Source of the DNA: Gammaproteobacteria bacterium
Lineage (GTDB): Bacteria > Pseudomonadota > Gammaproteobacteria > Pseudomonadales > Azotimanducaceae
Assembly: GCA_026706425.1 (NCBI GenBank)
Contig: JAPOYW010000197.1
Coordinates: forward strand, 1 to 9,618
Direction: 5' to 3'
Length of the DNA: 9,618 bases
The translations under genes were made by a program, and so were the position numbers. Below, piece after piece: positions 1-6,717 of this stretch (position 1 is the stretch's first letter; the number at the start of each line of letters is the position of its first letter). The notes beneath the pieces were generated by a model that saw nothing but the letters and a program-made list of their open reading frames with translations, was not told where the DNA came from and did no database searches.

Positions 1-334
1 CCGAGATTCGATAGTGGGTCGAAGCGACCCGGCACAGATTCTCGGACACCGGGCCGGTGGACCGGTCCCCCCGTCCGTCGCCGTCCACGTCGACGGCGTT
101 GCCGTAGCCCATGGTCAATGCCGCGTGACGTTCCATTCCCTGCGCGCACCGCAGCAGATCCGCCTGGGCCTGCGTCCGGTGGGCACGCACGCTGTAGCCG
201 TTGTAGACCGGTATCGCCAACGCCAGCAAGACCGCGACGACGGCGAGTACCACCATGATCTCGATGAGCGAAAATGCACGCCGCCGTCGACCGCACGCGG
301 TGGACCGGGTTCCAGGGCGTCTGTATGGATGCAC
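1..334 (-). CDS. pilE: Type IV pilin-like minor pilin, PilE type (3' end outside window)
   Basis: Seen: a GTG start at 334 with GGAGAGG a few bases upstream opens a frame that stays open to the window edge (111 codons). A 20-residue basic leader (RRRR just before the cut) leads into FSLIEIMVVLAVVAVLLALA, the class III prepilin signal with Glu at mature position 5, a hydrophobic helix and Pro22. The following helix (QAQADLLRCAQGMERH) matches the PilE family pattern ending in LAQRMERYY. Cys43 and Cys81 of the mature chain could form a disulfide. Known: PilD-type peptidases cut and N-methylate such proteins, which then enter type IV pili, and pilE follows fkpB-ispH in Pseudomonas. Odd: residue -1 is Ala, not the usual Gly, and mature residues 62-70 read DVDGDGRGD, a calcium-loop-like stretch that contains RGD. 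The minor pilin assignment is inference; a major pilin or pseudopilin is possible. Confidence 0.85.
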   Translation of the reverse strand, partial: MHPYRRPGTRSTACGRRRRAFSLIEIMVVLAVVAVLLALAIPVYNGYSVRAHRTQAQADLLRCAQGMERHAALTMGYGNAVDVDGDGRGDRSTGPVSENLCRVASTHYRIS

Positions 335-368
335 GGCCGTCCTCTCCAGGCGCGGCGCGGGAGCTTCC

Positions 369-833
369 CTACACGGCTTCCACCCCGAGGATGGTCACAT
401 CGAACACCAGGTCCCGACCGGCCAGCGGATGGTTGAAGTCCACCACGACGGTGTCCGCCGAGGCCGATGTCACCACGCCTGGAAGTTCGCCGGTCGATCC
501 CGCTGCCGCAAACGCGATCATCATTCCCGGAACAAGGTCCTCGGCGCTAGCGAAATCAGCCCGGGGAAGCGTGCGAATGTTCTCTTTTTTGCGTAGGCCA
601 AATCCGTCGGCCGGGGCCATTGCGATGCGCTCGTCGTCCCCCGCTCGCAGCCCGGCCAACGCCTTCTCGAAGCCCTCGGGAAGATTGCCGTCGCCCACAA
701 CGAACACCGCCGGCTTCCCCCGCCGGGTCGTGTCCACCTCCTCGCCGCCGGCGAGGTGTATGGAGAAATGAAGGGTGACCCGTGTGCCGGGACCAATTGC
801 GAGGTCGCCCTGGCGGGCGATGAGCTTGGTCAC
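369..833 (-). CDS. fkpB: FKBP-type peptidyl-prolyl cis-trans isomerase FkpB (SlpA)
   Basis: Encodes 154 residues, close to E. coli FkpB (149). It opens with IGPGTRVTLHFSIHLAGGEEVD, given here in parts: IGPG at 13-16 and VTLHF at 19-23. It ends with VDFNHPLAGRDLVFDV (131-146), the SlyD/FkpB signature. The segment from about 77 to 125 corresponds to the insert-in-flap domain that gives this subfamily chaperone activity. There is no His-rich metal-binding tail as in SlyD and no signal peptide, so it is cytoplasmic. The GTG start at 833 overlaps the lspA stop as GTGA, which implies translational coupling. An upstream ATG at 893 would force a 64-base overlap with lspA and is less likely. Known: fkpB normally sits between lspA and ispH. 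Here the next gene is the pilin, 34 bases on. Confidence 0.93.
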   Translation of the reverse strand: MTKLIARQGDLAIGPGTRVTLHFSIHLAGGEEVDTTRRGKPAVFVVGDGNLPEGFEKALAGLRAGDDERIAMAPADGFGLRKKENIRTLPRADFASAEDLVPGMMIAFAAAGSTGELPGVVTSASADTVVVDFNHPLAGRDLVFDVTILGVEAV

Positions 834-1357
834 GGCGATTGGCTTCGCCCGGTCCGACGCCGGAACATGTCCTCGGCCAGGAGGCCGATCCATCCAGCCG
901 CGCCGACGGTGATGGCGCTATCGGCGACGTTGAACACCGGGAAGTTGAACCAGCCGTAGTGCACATGAATGAAGTCCACGACGCACTCGTGGATCAAGCG
1001 GTCGGTGAGGTTGCCGAGTGCGCCAGCGAGGACCAGTCCATACGATGCTCCTTCGAGCCAACCGGACCTGAGCGCCCCAAAGCCGGGCCGGCCGCGCGGC
1101 TCCCGTTCCCGTTCGTTCCGTGGGAGGCGCCAGATCTCGAAGATCAGGAACGCCGAGACGGCCACCGCCGCGACCGCGAACACCCAGCTGTAGCCCTGGA
1201 ACATGCTGAACGCGGCGCCGGTGTTGCAGGTAAGCGTCCAACTGAGGAACGGCAGCACGTCGACGGACATTCCCCGCTCGAGTTGCCCCAGCGCGATCCA
1301 CTTGGTCGCCTGGTCGAGCGCCAGCACTCCCGCCGCGAGCAAATACCAGCGGATCAT
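830..1357 (-). CDS. lspA: Lipoprotein signal peptidase (signal peptidase II)
   Basis: This inner-membrane aspartyl protease cuts the signal peptide from diacylated prolipoproteins ahead of the lipid-modified Cys. The product has 175 residues and four predicted membrane helices, about 4-22, 50-75, 103-120 and 143-163. Visible family blocks are DQATK (15-19), NTGAAFSMF (45-53), ALGNLTDR (113-120), VVDFIHVHYGWFNFP (126-140) and FNVADSAITVG (142-152). Asp128 and Asp146 are the expected catalytic pair. The ATG at 1357 overlaps the ribF stop (ATGA). Odd: the segment joining helices 2 and 3 (about 78-102) is charged and roughly ten residues longer than in E. coli LspA. In Pseudomonas and E. coli, ileS precedes lspA; here ribF does directly. 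Confidence 0.96.
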   Translation of the reverse strand: MIRWYLLAAGVLALDQATKWIALGQLERGMSVDVLPFLSWTLTCNTGAAFSMFQGYSWVFAVAAVAVSAFLIFEIWRLPRNEREREPRGRPGFGALRSGWLEGASYGLVLAGALGNLTDRLIHECVVDFIHVHYGWFNFPVFNVADSAITVGAAGWIGLLAEDMFRRRTGRSQSP

Positions 1358-2295
1358 GTAGCGGCGGTCGGATCCTGAGCGAAGAACGCCCGGGTCTTCT
1401 CGATGTCGCTCTCGATCTCGATCCGAAGCGCGTCGAGGGATGGGAACCAGCGTTCCTCGCGGATCTTCTGGCGCAGCGTGACGGTCAACAGCCGCCCGTA
1501 GACGTCTTCGTCGAAATCCAGGATGTGAACCTCGAGCAGCGGCTCCTTGCCGCCCACGGTCGGCCGCACCCCGATGTTGGCCGCGCCTTGCCGGGTCGGG
1601 CCGAGCCCGTCCACCGTCACCGCGAACACGCCCGCAAGCGCGGTCTTGTAGCGCTGCAGGCGGATATTGACGGTGGGCACGCCCATCCCGCGGCCGATTC
1701 GGCGTCCGTAGACGACGCGACCCATCATGAAATAGGGCCTGCCGAGGAGCTTCTCCGCGAGCGGAAAGTCGCCCGCCGCCAACGCCTCTCGGATGCGCGT
1801 GCTGCTCACCCGCTCGTGGTCGAAGGTCAACGTGCCCATGTGGCTGACCCCGAAGCCGAAGCGGTCGCCCGCTTCCTTGAGCATGTCGTAGTTCCCTTCC
1901 CGGTCCCGCCCGAACTGGAAGTCGTCGCCCACCACCACGTACCGAACACGCAGCATGTCCACGAGGAAGCGCTCGATGACCTCCTCGGCCGGGATCAGGC
2001 GCGTGCGCTCGTTGAACGGAATGCACAGCACCCGGTCTATTCCCGTGTCCGTGAGGAGGCTGACCTTTTCGCGGAACCGGGTCAGGCGCGCCGGGACCGG
2101 CGTACGCCGGAAGTACTCCCTGGGCTGGGGTTCGAAGGTCACGAGCACGCTCGGCTGGCCGAGTTCGTGGCTCTTGGCGACTAGATGGGCAAGCAGCATC
2201 TGGTGGCCGTGGTGGACGCCGTCGAACGTCCCGATGGTCGCGACGCAGCCGGCGTGGCATGGCCGGATGTTGTGCAGACCGCGGATGATCTCCAT
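1354..2295 (-). CDS. ribF: Bifunctional riboflavin kinase / FAD synthetase
   Basis: Converts riboflavin to FMN and then to FAD. The 313-residue product is of normal length. The N-terminal adenylyltransferase domain (about 1-185) shows GTFDGVHHGH (22-31), the nucleotide-binding loop, VGDDFQFGRDREG (122-134) and VSSTRIR (163-169). The C-terminal kinase domain (about 186-307) shows GRRIGRGMGVPTVNI (197-211), where PTVN replaces the usual PTAN, then NIGVRPTVGG (240-249) and LEVHILDFDEDVYG (254-267), which contains the expected catalytic Glu. The ATG at 2295 has no clear Shine-Dalgarno sequence. It lies 57 bases after murJ, so a shared transcript is likely. The stop overlaps the lspA start by four bases. 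Confidence 0.97.
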   Translation of the reverse strand: MEIIRGLHNIRPCHAGCVATIGTFDGVHHGHQMLLAHLVAKSHELGQPSVLVTFEPQPREYFRRTPVPARLTRFREKVSLLTDTGIDRVLCIPFNERTRLIPAEEVIERFLVDMLRVRYVVVGDDFQFGRDREGNYDMLKEAGDRFGFGVSHMGTLTFDHERVSSTRIREALAAGDFPLAEKLLGRPYFMMGRVVYGRRIGRGMGVPTVNIRLQRYKTALAGVFAVTVDGLGPTRQGAANIGVRPTVGGKEPLLEVHILDFDEDVYGRLLTVTLRQKIREERWFPSLDALRIEIESDIEKTRAFFAQDPTAAT

Positions 2296-2352
2296 GCGGT
2301 GAGTCTGTCGGATTTTCGCCTGTTTCGGTAGGGTCGCCCGTGCCGGGTCGGC

Positions 2353-3942
2353 CTACGCCCGATGCCGCAGATCTCCTGGCCGCACGCCGCCGACGAGAAC
2401 CGCCACGGCATAGATGGCCAGTCCGCCACCCACCGCCAATCCCAGCCAGCCGATCCGCAGCCAGTGATCCGCCCCGTTCCAGGACGCGTCGTCGGGCAGC
2501 CCCAGCACCAGGGCCGCCCCCATCGCAGCCGTGCCGAGCAACGCGACGAGTGTCGTTCGTGCCAGGCGGCGTCCCGGCCGATAGTGCCGACCCGCGATGA
2601 GCGCGCCGAGCAACAGCCCCGCATTGACGATTCCGGCGATACTGGTCGCCAAGGCCAGGCCGACATGTCCGAGCCACCAGAAGGTTGCCAGGCTGATCGC
2701 GATATTCGCCACCGTCGCTGCCACCGCGAACTTGAGCGGTGTCTTCGAGTCCTGGCGGGAAAAGAACCCGGGCACTGCGACCTTGACGAGAATGAGCGGC
2801 ACGAGACCGATGGCGAAGGCCTTGAGGGCCGCTGCCGAACGGTCCGCGTCGTAGGGACGCATTTCGCCGTGCAGGAAGATCGTCGCGACCAGCGGGTAGG
2901 CGAGCACCCAGAGCGCGACGGCCGCGGGAATCCCCAGCAGGAGCCCGGTACGCACTCCCCAGTCGAGGGTGTCGTTGAACCGCCGGGCGTCGCCTGCGGT
3001 GTGCAGCCTGGACAGGTTGGGCAGCAGCACCGTGCCGAGCGCAATGGCGACGATGCCGATGGGTACTTCCCAAAGCCGGTCGGCATAGTAGAGCCAGGAC
3101 GGACTGCCTTCCTCGAGCACGGACGCCAACATCGTGCCGATCAAGGCGTTCACCTGGTAGGCGGAACCCGCGAACACCGCCGGAACGAGAAGCTTGAACA
3201 CCTTGGCGACGCCCTCGTGGCGCCAGTTCGGTCGTGGCGCGACGAGCAGGCCGGTCCGGGCCACCGACGGCAGGTTGAACAGCAATTGCGCCGCGCCTCC
3301 TGCGAGGACGCCCCAGGCCAAGGCGTAGGCGATGCCCGACACTCCCTCCGCCGCGCCCGTCGCCGCCCAGAACGCCGCCGCGACCAGCGCCACGTTGAGG
3401 AGCACGGGGGTGAACGCCGGCACCGCGAAGCGGTTGGCGCTATTGAGGATCGCGCCCGCGAAGGCCGTGAGCGAAATCAACGCCATGTAGGGGAACATGA
3501 TGCGCGTCAAGTCGGTGGCCAGTGCGAACTGCTCTGGATCCCCGATGAACCCCGGCATGAACAGTGCTGCCAGCAACCCCGCGCCGACGACGCCGATCAA
3601 CGTGACGGCCAGCAGCACGATGATGAAGTTGCCGGATACCGCCGCGACGAAGGCGGAGAGCGCCGCGTGGCTGCCCCGTTCGCGGTATTCCGAGAGCACC
3701 GGCACGAAGGCGAGTGCGAAGGTCGACTCGGCGAACAGGCGCCGGAAGAAGTTCGGAATGCGAAATGCCAAATAGAAGGTATCGGCGGCACCGGTCGCGC
3801 CCACGAAGTGCGCCAACGCGGTGTCCCGCGCGAGCCCGGAGAGCCGCGACAGCACGGTCATGCCCGCGAATACGCCGCTTTGCGCCGCGACATCGCTGCC
3901 CCCTGCGCCGCTTCGGGCGGCGATGTCCTCGCTATCGCTCAC
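2353..3942 (-). CDS. murJ: Lipid II flippase MurJ (MviN)
   Basis: A polytopic inner-membrane protein of the MOP superfamily that moves lipid II to the periplasmic face for peptidoglycan synthesis. From the GTG at 3942 it has 529 residues, usual for the family, and is hydrophobic throughout, consistent with 14 helices. Residues matching those important in E. coli MurJ are present: Arg33 and Arg39 in SRLSGLARD, Asp54 in AADTF, Arg67 in IPNFFRRLF, and Arg289 with Glu292 in YYADRLWEVP. The start is uncertain. An in-frame ATG at 3984 adds 14 residues beginning MACSCVGGCC, with AGG seven bases upstream. The GTG is preceded by GGGAGG 19 bases away, with a perfect inverted repeat between. It diverges from rpsT and heads the run to ribF, lspA and fkpB. 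Confidence 0.95.
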   Translation of the reverse strand: MSDSEDIAARSGAGGSDVAAQSGVFAGMTVLSRLSGLARDTALAHFVGATGAADTFYLAFRIPNFFRRLFAESTFALAFVPVLSEYRERGSHAALSAFVAAVSGNFIIVLLAVTLIGVVGAGLLAALFMPGFIGDPEQFALATDLTRIMFPYMALISLTAFAGAILNSANRFAVPAFTPVLLNVALVAAAFWAATGAAEGVSGIAYALAWGVLAGGAAQLLFNLPSVARTGLLVAPRPNWRHEGVAKVFKLLVPAVFAGSAYQVNALIGTMLASVLEEGSPSWLYYADRLWEVPIGIVAIALGTVLLPNLSRLHTAGDARRFNDTLDWGVRTGLLLGIPAAVALWVLAYPLVATIFLHGEMRPYDADRSAAALKAFAIGLVPLILVKVAVPGFFSRQDSKTPLKFAVAATVANIAISLATFWWLGHVGLALATSIAGIVNAGLLLGALIAGRHYRPGRRLARTTLVALLGTAAMGAALVLGLPDDASWNGADHWLRIGWLGLAVGGGLAIYAVAVLVGGVRPGDLRHRA

Positions 3943-3944
3943 GA

Positions 3945-3958
3945 TTGCACCCGTGCAA
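3945..3958. repeat. Perfect inverted repeat just upstream of the murJ GTG
   Basis: TTGCAC, two spacer bases, then GTGCAA: a perfect dyad ending two bases before the proposed murJ start. In the murJ mRNA it can form a 5-6 bp stem with a four-base loop, between GGGAGG (3961-3966) and the GTG. It could be an operator half-site pair, an RNA hairpin that places the Shine-Dalgarno near the start, or chance. Confidence 0.4.
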
Positions 3959-4074
3959 CAGCCTCCCACGCACGAACATGCCATTTGTCGCCTAGCGGTC
4001 GGCTCCGCGTCCCGCAGGAGAATTCGCGCAGCGACTTCTCGGGGCGTACCGCGAAGCGGTCGCGTCAGACGCAA

Positions 4075-4103
4075 TTGACAGGCCCGTTGTTGGTCGGCAT
4101 ATT
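4075..4103 (+). promoter_or_regulatory. Sigma-70-type promoter of rpsT
   Basis: A perfect TTGACA (4075-4080) stands 17 bases before CATATT (4098-4103), which matches the -10 consensus at four of six positions including the key A and final T. Transcription would start near 4110, giving a leader of about 27 bases before the TTG start of rpsT. Two short perfect dyads (4048-4060 and 4062-4072) lie directly upstream of the -35. Confidence 0.7.
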
Positions 4104-4127
4104 ACGCCGCCTTCCGCCACCGCCCGC

Positions 4128-4139
4128 AGGAACGTTTTG
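4128..4139 (+). promoter_or_regulatory. Ribosome-binding site and TTG start of rpsT
   Basis: AGGA (4128-4131) is followed by a 5-base spacer and TTG (4137-4139). No ATG or GTG offers a complete S20 reading frame here, and the next codons give ANSPQARKR, the normal S20 N-terminus after Met. This site therefore fixes the start as TTG. Confidence 0.88.
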
Positions 4140-4403
4140 GCAAATAGCCCGCAAGCCCGCAAACGCGCCCGTCAGGCCGAGCGCCATCGCGCGCGTAACG
4201 TCAGCCACCGCTCGAAGGTGCGGACCTACATCAAGAAAGTGGTTACCGCCGTCGATACCGGCGACGCCGAGGCAGCCAATGCTGCGCTCAACGAGGCGAT
4301 CCCGGTGATCGACAAGATGGCCGGCAAGGGCATCATGCACCGGAACAAGGCGGCCCGGCACAAGTCCCGGTTGTCCGCGAAGGTCAACGCGCTCGCGCCG
4401 TAG
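4137..4403 (+). CDS. rpsT: 30S ribosomal protein S20
   Basis: The product has 88 residues (E. coli S20 has 87). It is a basic helical protein that binds the 5' domain and helix 44 of 16S rRNA. The N-terminus ANSPQARKRARQAERHRARN and the C-terminal block GIMHRNKAARHKSRLSAKVN are typical of S20. Initiation is at TTG, supported by AGGA five bases upstream. Known: E. coli rpsT also starts with UUG and S20 represses its own translation, so the rare start may mark the same feedback here (inference). It is transcribed alone from its own promoter, divergent from murJ. Its stop lies only nine bases from the convergent proB stop, and no convincing terminator fits between them. Confidence 0.98.
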   Translation: MANSPQARKRARQAERHRARNVSHRSKVRTYIKKVVTAVDTGDAEAANAALNEAIPVIDKMAGKGIMHRNKAARHKSRLSAKVNALAP

Positions 4404-4412
4404 CGGTCCCGA

Positions 4413-5546
4413 TCAGAGCAGGACCAGATTGTCCCGGTGGATGAGTTCCGGCTCGTCCACGTAGCCTAGGATCGCCTCGATCCGGCTGGACTTGCAGCCG
4501 GCCAGCGCGCGGGCCTCCCCGGCATCGTAGTTCGCGAGCCCTTTGGCGAGGGCACGACCGCCGGGACCGACAACCCGGACCAAGTCCCCCCGCGCGAACG
4601 TGCCCGTCGCGTCCGTGACACCCGCCGGCAGTACGCTGACGCCACGGTTCGCGATGGCGTCGGCCGCCCCCGCATCCACGACCAGATCGCCCTTGGCGCG
4701 CTGACCCGCGAGCCAGCGCTTGCGCGCATCGAGCGGTGCGACATCCGCCGTCAGCAGCGTGCCGCAGCCTTCGGCGTCGGCCAACCGACCCAGGACATTC
4801 GGCGTCCGTCCGTCGGCGATCACGGTGTGCGCACCCGATCGCGCCGCCAGACGCGCCGCCGCCAGCTTGGTCACCATCCCACCGCGGCCCAAGCGGCCCG
4901 CGCCTCCACCGGCCATGGCATCCAGTTTCGGATCCGCAGCCGCCGCCTGCCGTACCACGGGCGCACCCGGCTCAAGGCGGGGATCGGACTCGTGCAGACC
5001 GTCCTGGTCGGTGAGCAAGACGAGCACGTCCGCGGAAAGCAGGCTGGCCACCATGCCCGCCAAGGTGTCGTTGTCGCCCAGCTTGATCTCCTCGGTGGCC
5101 ACCGAGTCGTTCTCGTTGATGACCGGCACCACGCCGAGATCGAGCAGCGTCGCGAGCGTCGTGCGGGCATTCAGATAACGCTCCCGGTCAGACAGATCGT
5201 CGTGCGTCAGGAGCACCATCGCGATCCGCCGGTCGCGCCGTCGAAACGCCCGCTCGTAGGCCTCGATCAGTCCCGACTGGCCCACCGCCGCCGCGGCCTG
5301 CAGTTCGTGAACGGTCGTCGGGCGGCTGTCGAAACCGAGCCGCCGGCACCCTTCCGCGACGGCACCGCTCGACACCAGCACCACGCGTTTTCCCGATGCC
5401 AGGAGCAACGCGATCTGCCCGCACCAGGTATCGAGCCCCCGCTCGTCCAGTCCCCGGCCGTCTTTCGTTAGCAGGGCGCTGCCCACCTTGATCACCCACG
5501 TCCCGGCCCGGGCAAGCGCCTCCCGCCTCAAGTCCCTGTCAGCCAA
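4413..5546 (-). CDS. proB: Glutamate 5-kinase with C-terminal PUA domain
   Basis: Phosphorylates glutamate to glutamyl 5-phosphate, the first step of proline synthesis. The 377-residue product has an amino-acid-kinase domain (about 16-265) with VIKVGSALLT (18-27), SSGAV (59-63), INENDSV (143-149), GDND (157-160), TDQDGL (179-184) and GRGGMVTKL (220-228). A PUA domain follows (about 275-370), and the protein ends in IHRDNLVLL as in Pseudomonas ProB. The start is TTG at 5546, with GGGAG seven bases upstream inside the obgE 3' end. No ATG precedes the conserved core. It overlaps obgE by eight bases, so the two are probably coupled. proA is not adjacent. ProB is normally inhibited by proline through the kinase domain. 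Confidence 0.97.
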   Translation of the reverse strand: MADRDLRREALARAGTWVIKVGSALLTKDGRGLDERGLDTWCGQIALLLASGKRVVLVSSGAVAEGCRRLGFDSRPTTVHELQAAAAVGQSGLIEAYERAFRRRDRRIAMVLLTHDDLSDRERYLNARTTLATLLDLGVVPVINENDSVATEEIKLGDNDTLAGMVASLLSADVLVLLTDQDGLHESDPRLEPGAPVVRQAAAADPKLDAMAGGGAGRLGRGGMVTKLAAARLAARSGAHTVIADGRTPNVLGRLADAEGCGTLLTADVAPLDARKRWLAGQRAKGDLVVDAGAADAIANRGVSVLPAGVTDATGTFARGDLVRVVGPGGRALAKGLANYDAGEARALAGCKSSRIEAILGYVDEPELIHRDNLVLL

Positions 5547-6669
5547 GTGACGACTCCCGGTGCCGGGACTCCGCGCCCCGTTGACCGATCGAGTGGCGGC
5601 GCACGTCGTCAGCCACCATGTCGCCGAGTTCCCGCTCGCGGTGCGCGAACTCGGCGTCGTCCTTCATCCGGGCGCGGTAGCGGGAAACCCAGGCCATCGC
5701 CGCGCGGGTCAAGTCGTCGAGCCCGAACCCGGTGACAGCGGATATCGCAAAACGGCGTCGATCCGGAAACGCCTCCTCCAGCCTCGCCAGCACGTCTTCG
5801 GAACCGGTCAGGTCCATCTTGGTCGCCACCATCCAGGCATCCCGTTCCCGGAACACACGGCTATAGGCAAAGAGTTCCTCCTCGATCCGACGGCAGTTGG
5901 CAAGGGGATCGGAGCCGTCCAACGGCGCGGCGTCAACGAGATGCAGTAGCAGCCGCGTGCGTGTCAGGTGTTTCAGGAATCGATAGCCGAGTCCCGCGCC
6001 GCTCGACGCGCCGGGAATCAACCCCGGCACATCGGCCATCACGAAGCTCGCGTCGTCGCCGACGCGGACGACGCCCAGATTCGGTATCAGGGTGGTGAAC
6101 GGATAGTCCGCGATCTTCGGTCTAGACGCCGATACCCGGGCGATGAGGGTCGACTTCCCGGCATTGGGCATGCCGAGCAAACCAACGTCCGCGATGACAT
6201 TCAACGTCAGACGCAGCCGGCGGCTTTCACCCGGCGAGCCGGGGGTGGTCTTGCGCGGCGCCCGGTTCGTGCTGGACTTGAAGTGTGCGTTGCCCAGACC
6301 GCGGCGACCGCCCCTGGCGACCGTCACGGCCTGGTCCGCCGCCGCCACATCCCCCACCGTCGTACCCGTCTCTTCGTCGATGATCCGAGTCCCGACCGGG
6401 ACTCGGACGTCGAGCGTGCCGCCACTCGCGCCGGTCTTGTCGCGCCCGCCCCCGGCGCGGCCGCTTTCGGCCCGGCATCGCGGCATGAATCGGAAGTCCA
6501 CCAGGGTGTTGAGCGCGGCGTCGCCAAGGAGCCTCACGTCGCCGCCGACCCCGCCATTGCCCCCGTCCGGTCCGCCCTTGGGCAGGTTCGGGCCGCGGTG
6601 GAAGCTCAAGCACCCGTCTCCGCCTTTCCCGGCTTCGACCTCGATCACCGCTTCGTCGACGAATTTCAT
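5539..6669 (-). CDS. obgE: GTPase Obg/CgtA, 50S subunit assembly factor
   Basis: An essential GTPase in late 50S assembly that is also linked to ppGpp signalling. The 376-residue product has the Gly-rich Obg fold (1-158, with KGGPDGGNGGVGGDV at 31-45) and a G domain: GMPNAGKST (166-174), DYPFTTLIP (188-196), DVPG (213-216), TKMD (283-286) and ISA (309-311). A short basic tail of about 40 residues replaces the long acidic C-terminus of E. coli ObgE. Departures from the usual pattern: FHRGPNLP where E. coli has FRREKYIP; Pro219 in GLIPGASSG where Glu is usual; and Thr283 in TKMD where Asn is usual. It follows rpmA after 48 bases and overlaps proB. The ATG at 6669 begins the standard MKFVDEA. 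Confidence 0.96.
   Translation of the reverse strand: MKFVDEAVIEVEAGKGGDGCLSFHRGPNLPKGGPDGGNGGVGGDVRLLGDAALNTLVDFRFMPRCRAESGRAGGGRDKTGASGGTLDVRVPVGTRIIDEETGTTVGDVAAADQAVTVARGGRRGLGNAHFKSSTNRAPRKTTPGSPGESRRLRLTLNVIADVGLLGMPNAGKSTLIARVSASRPKIADYPFTTLIPNLGVVRVGDDASFVMADVPGLIPGASSGAGLGYRFLKHLTRTRLLLHLVDAAPLDGSDPLANCRRIEEELFAYSRVFRERDAWMVATKMDLTGSEDVLARLEEAFPDRRRFAISAVTGFGLDDLTRAAMAWVSRYRARMKDDAEFAHRERELGDMVADDVRRHSIGQRGAESRHRESSLG
5544..5558 (-). promoter_or_regulatory. Ribosome-binding site and TTG start of proB
   Basis: On the minus strand GGGAG (5558-5554) precedes TTG (5546-5544) by seven bases. Both lie within the last codons and stop of obgE. The next start-like codons in frame are another TTG four codons on and GTG codons inside the kinase core, neither with better spacing. 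Confidence 0.75.
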
Positions 6670-6717
6670 GGCTTCGCCCGCCGGTCCTCGACCCGCCGGT
6701 GCGACGGGTCCCGGGAG

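Noticed and set aside
833..893. Longer fkpB start at ATG 893
   Set aside because: It would overlap lspA by 64 bases and add residues absent from the family; the GTG at 833 forms a typical GTGA overlap.
830..3073. 747-residue minus frame covering lspA, ribF and part of murJ
   Set aside because: Only its last 175 codons are a real gene (lspA). The rest is an Arg-rich out-of-frame reading of ribF and murJ, so it is not a fusion protein.
2362..4308. 648-residue plus-strand frame antisense to murJ
   Set aside because: Arg/Glu/Gln-rich shadow opposite a clear MurJ; no domain pattern.
4405..4425. GGTCC/GGACC dyad at the rpsT-proB convergence as a bidirectional terminator
   Set aside because: Only a 5-bp stem with an 11-base loop and no U-tract; too weak to call.
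6690..6710. GACCCG/CGGGTC dyad in the rpmA-obgE gap as an internal terminator
   Set aside because: Six pairs, no U-tract, and obgE is expected to be cotranscribed; likely chance in GC-rich DNA.
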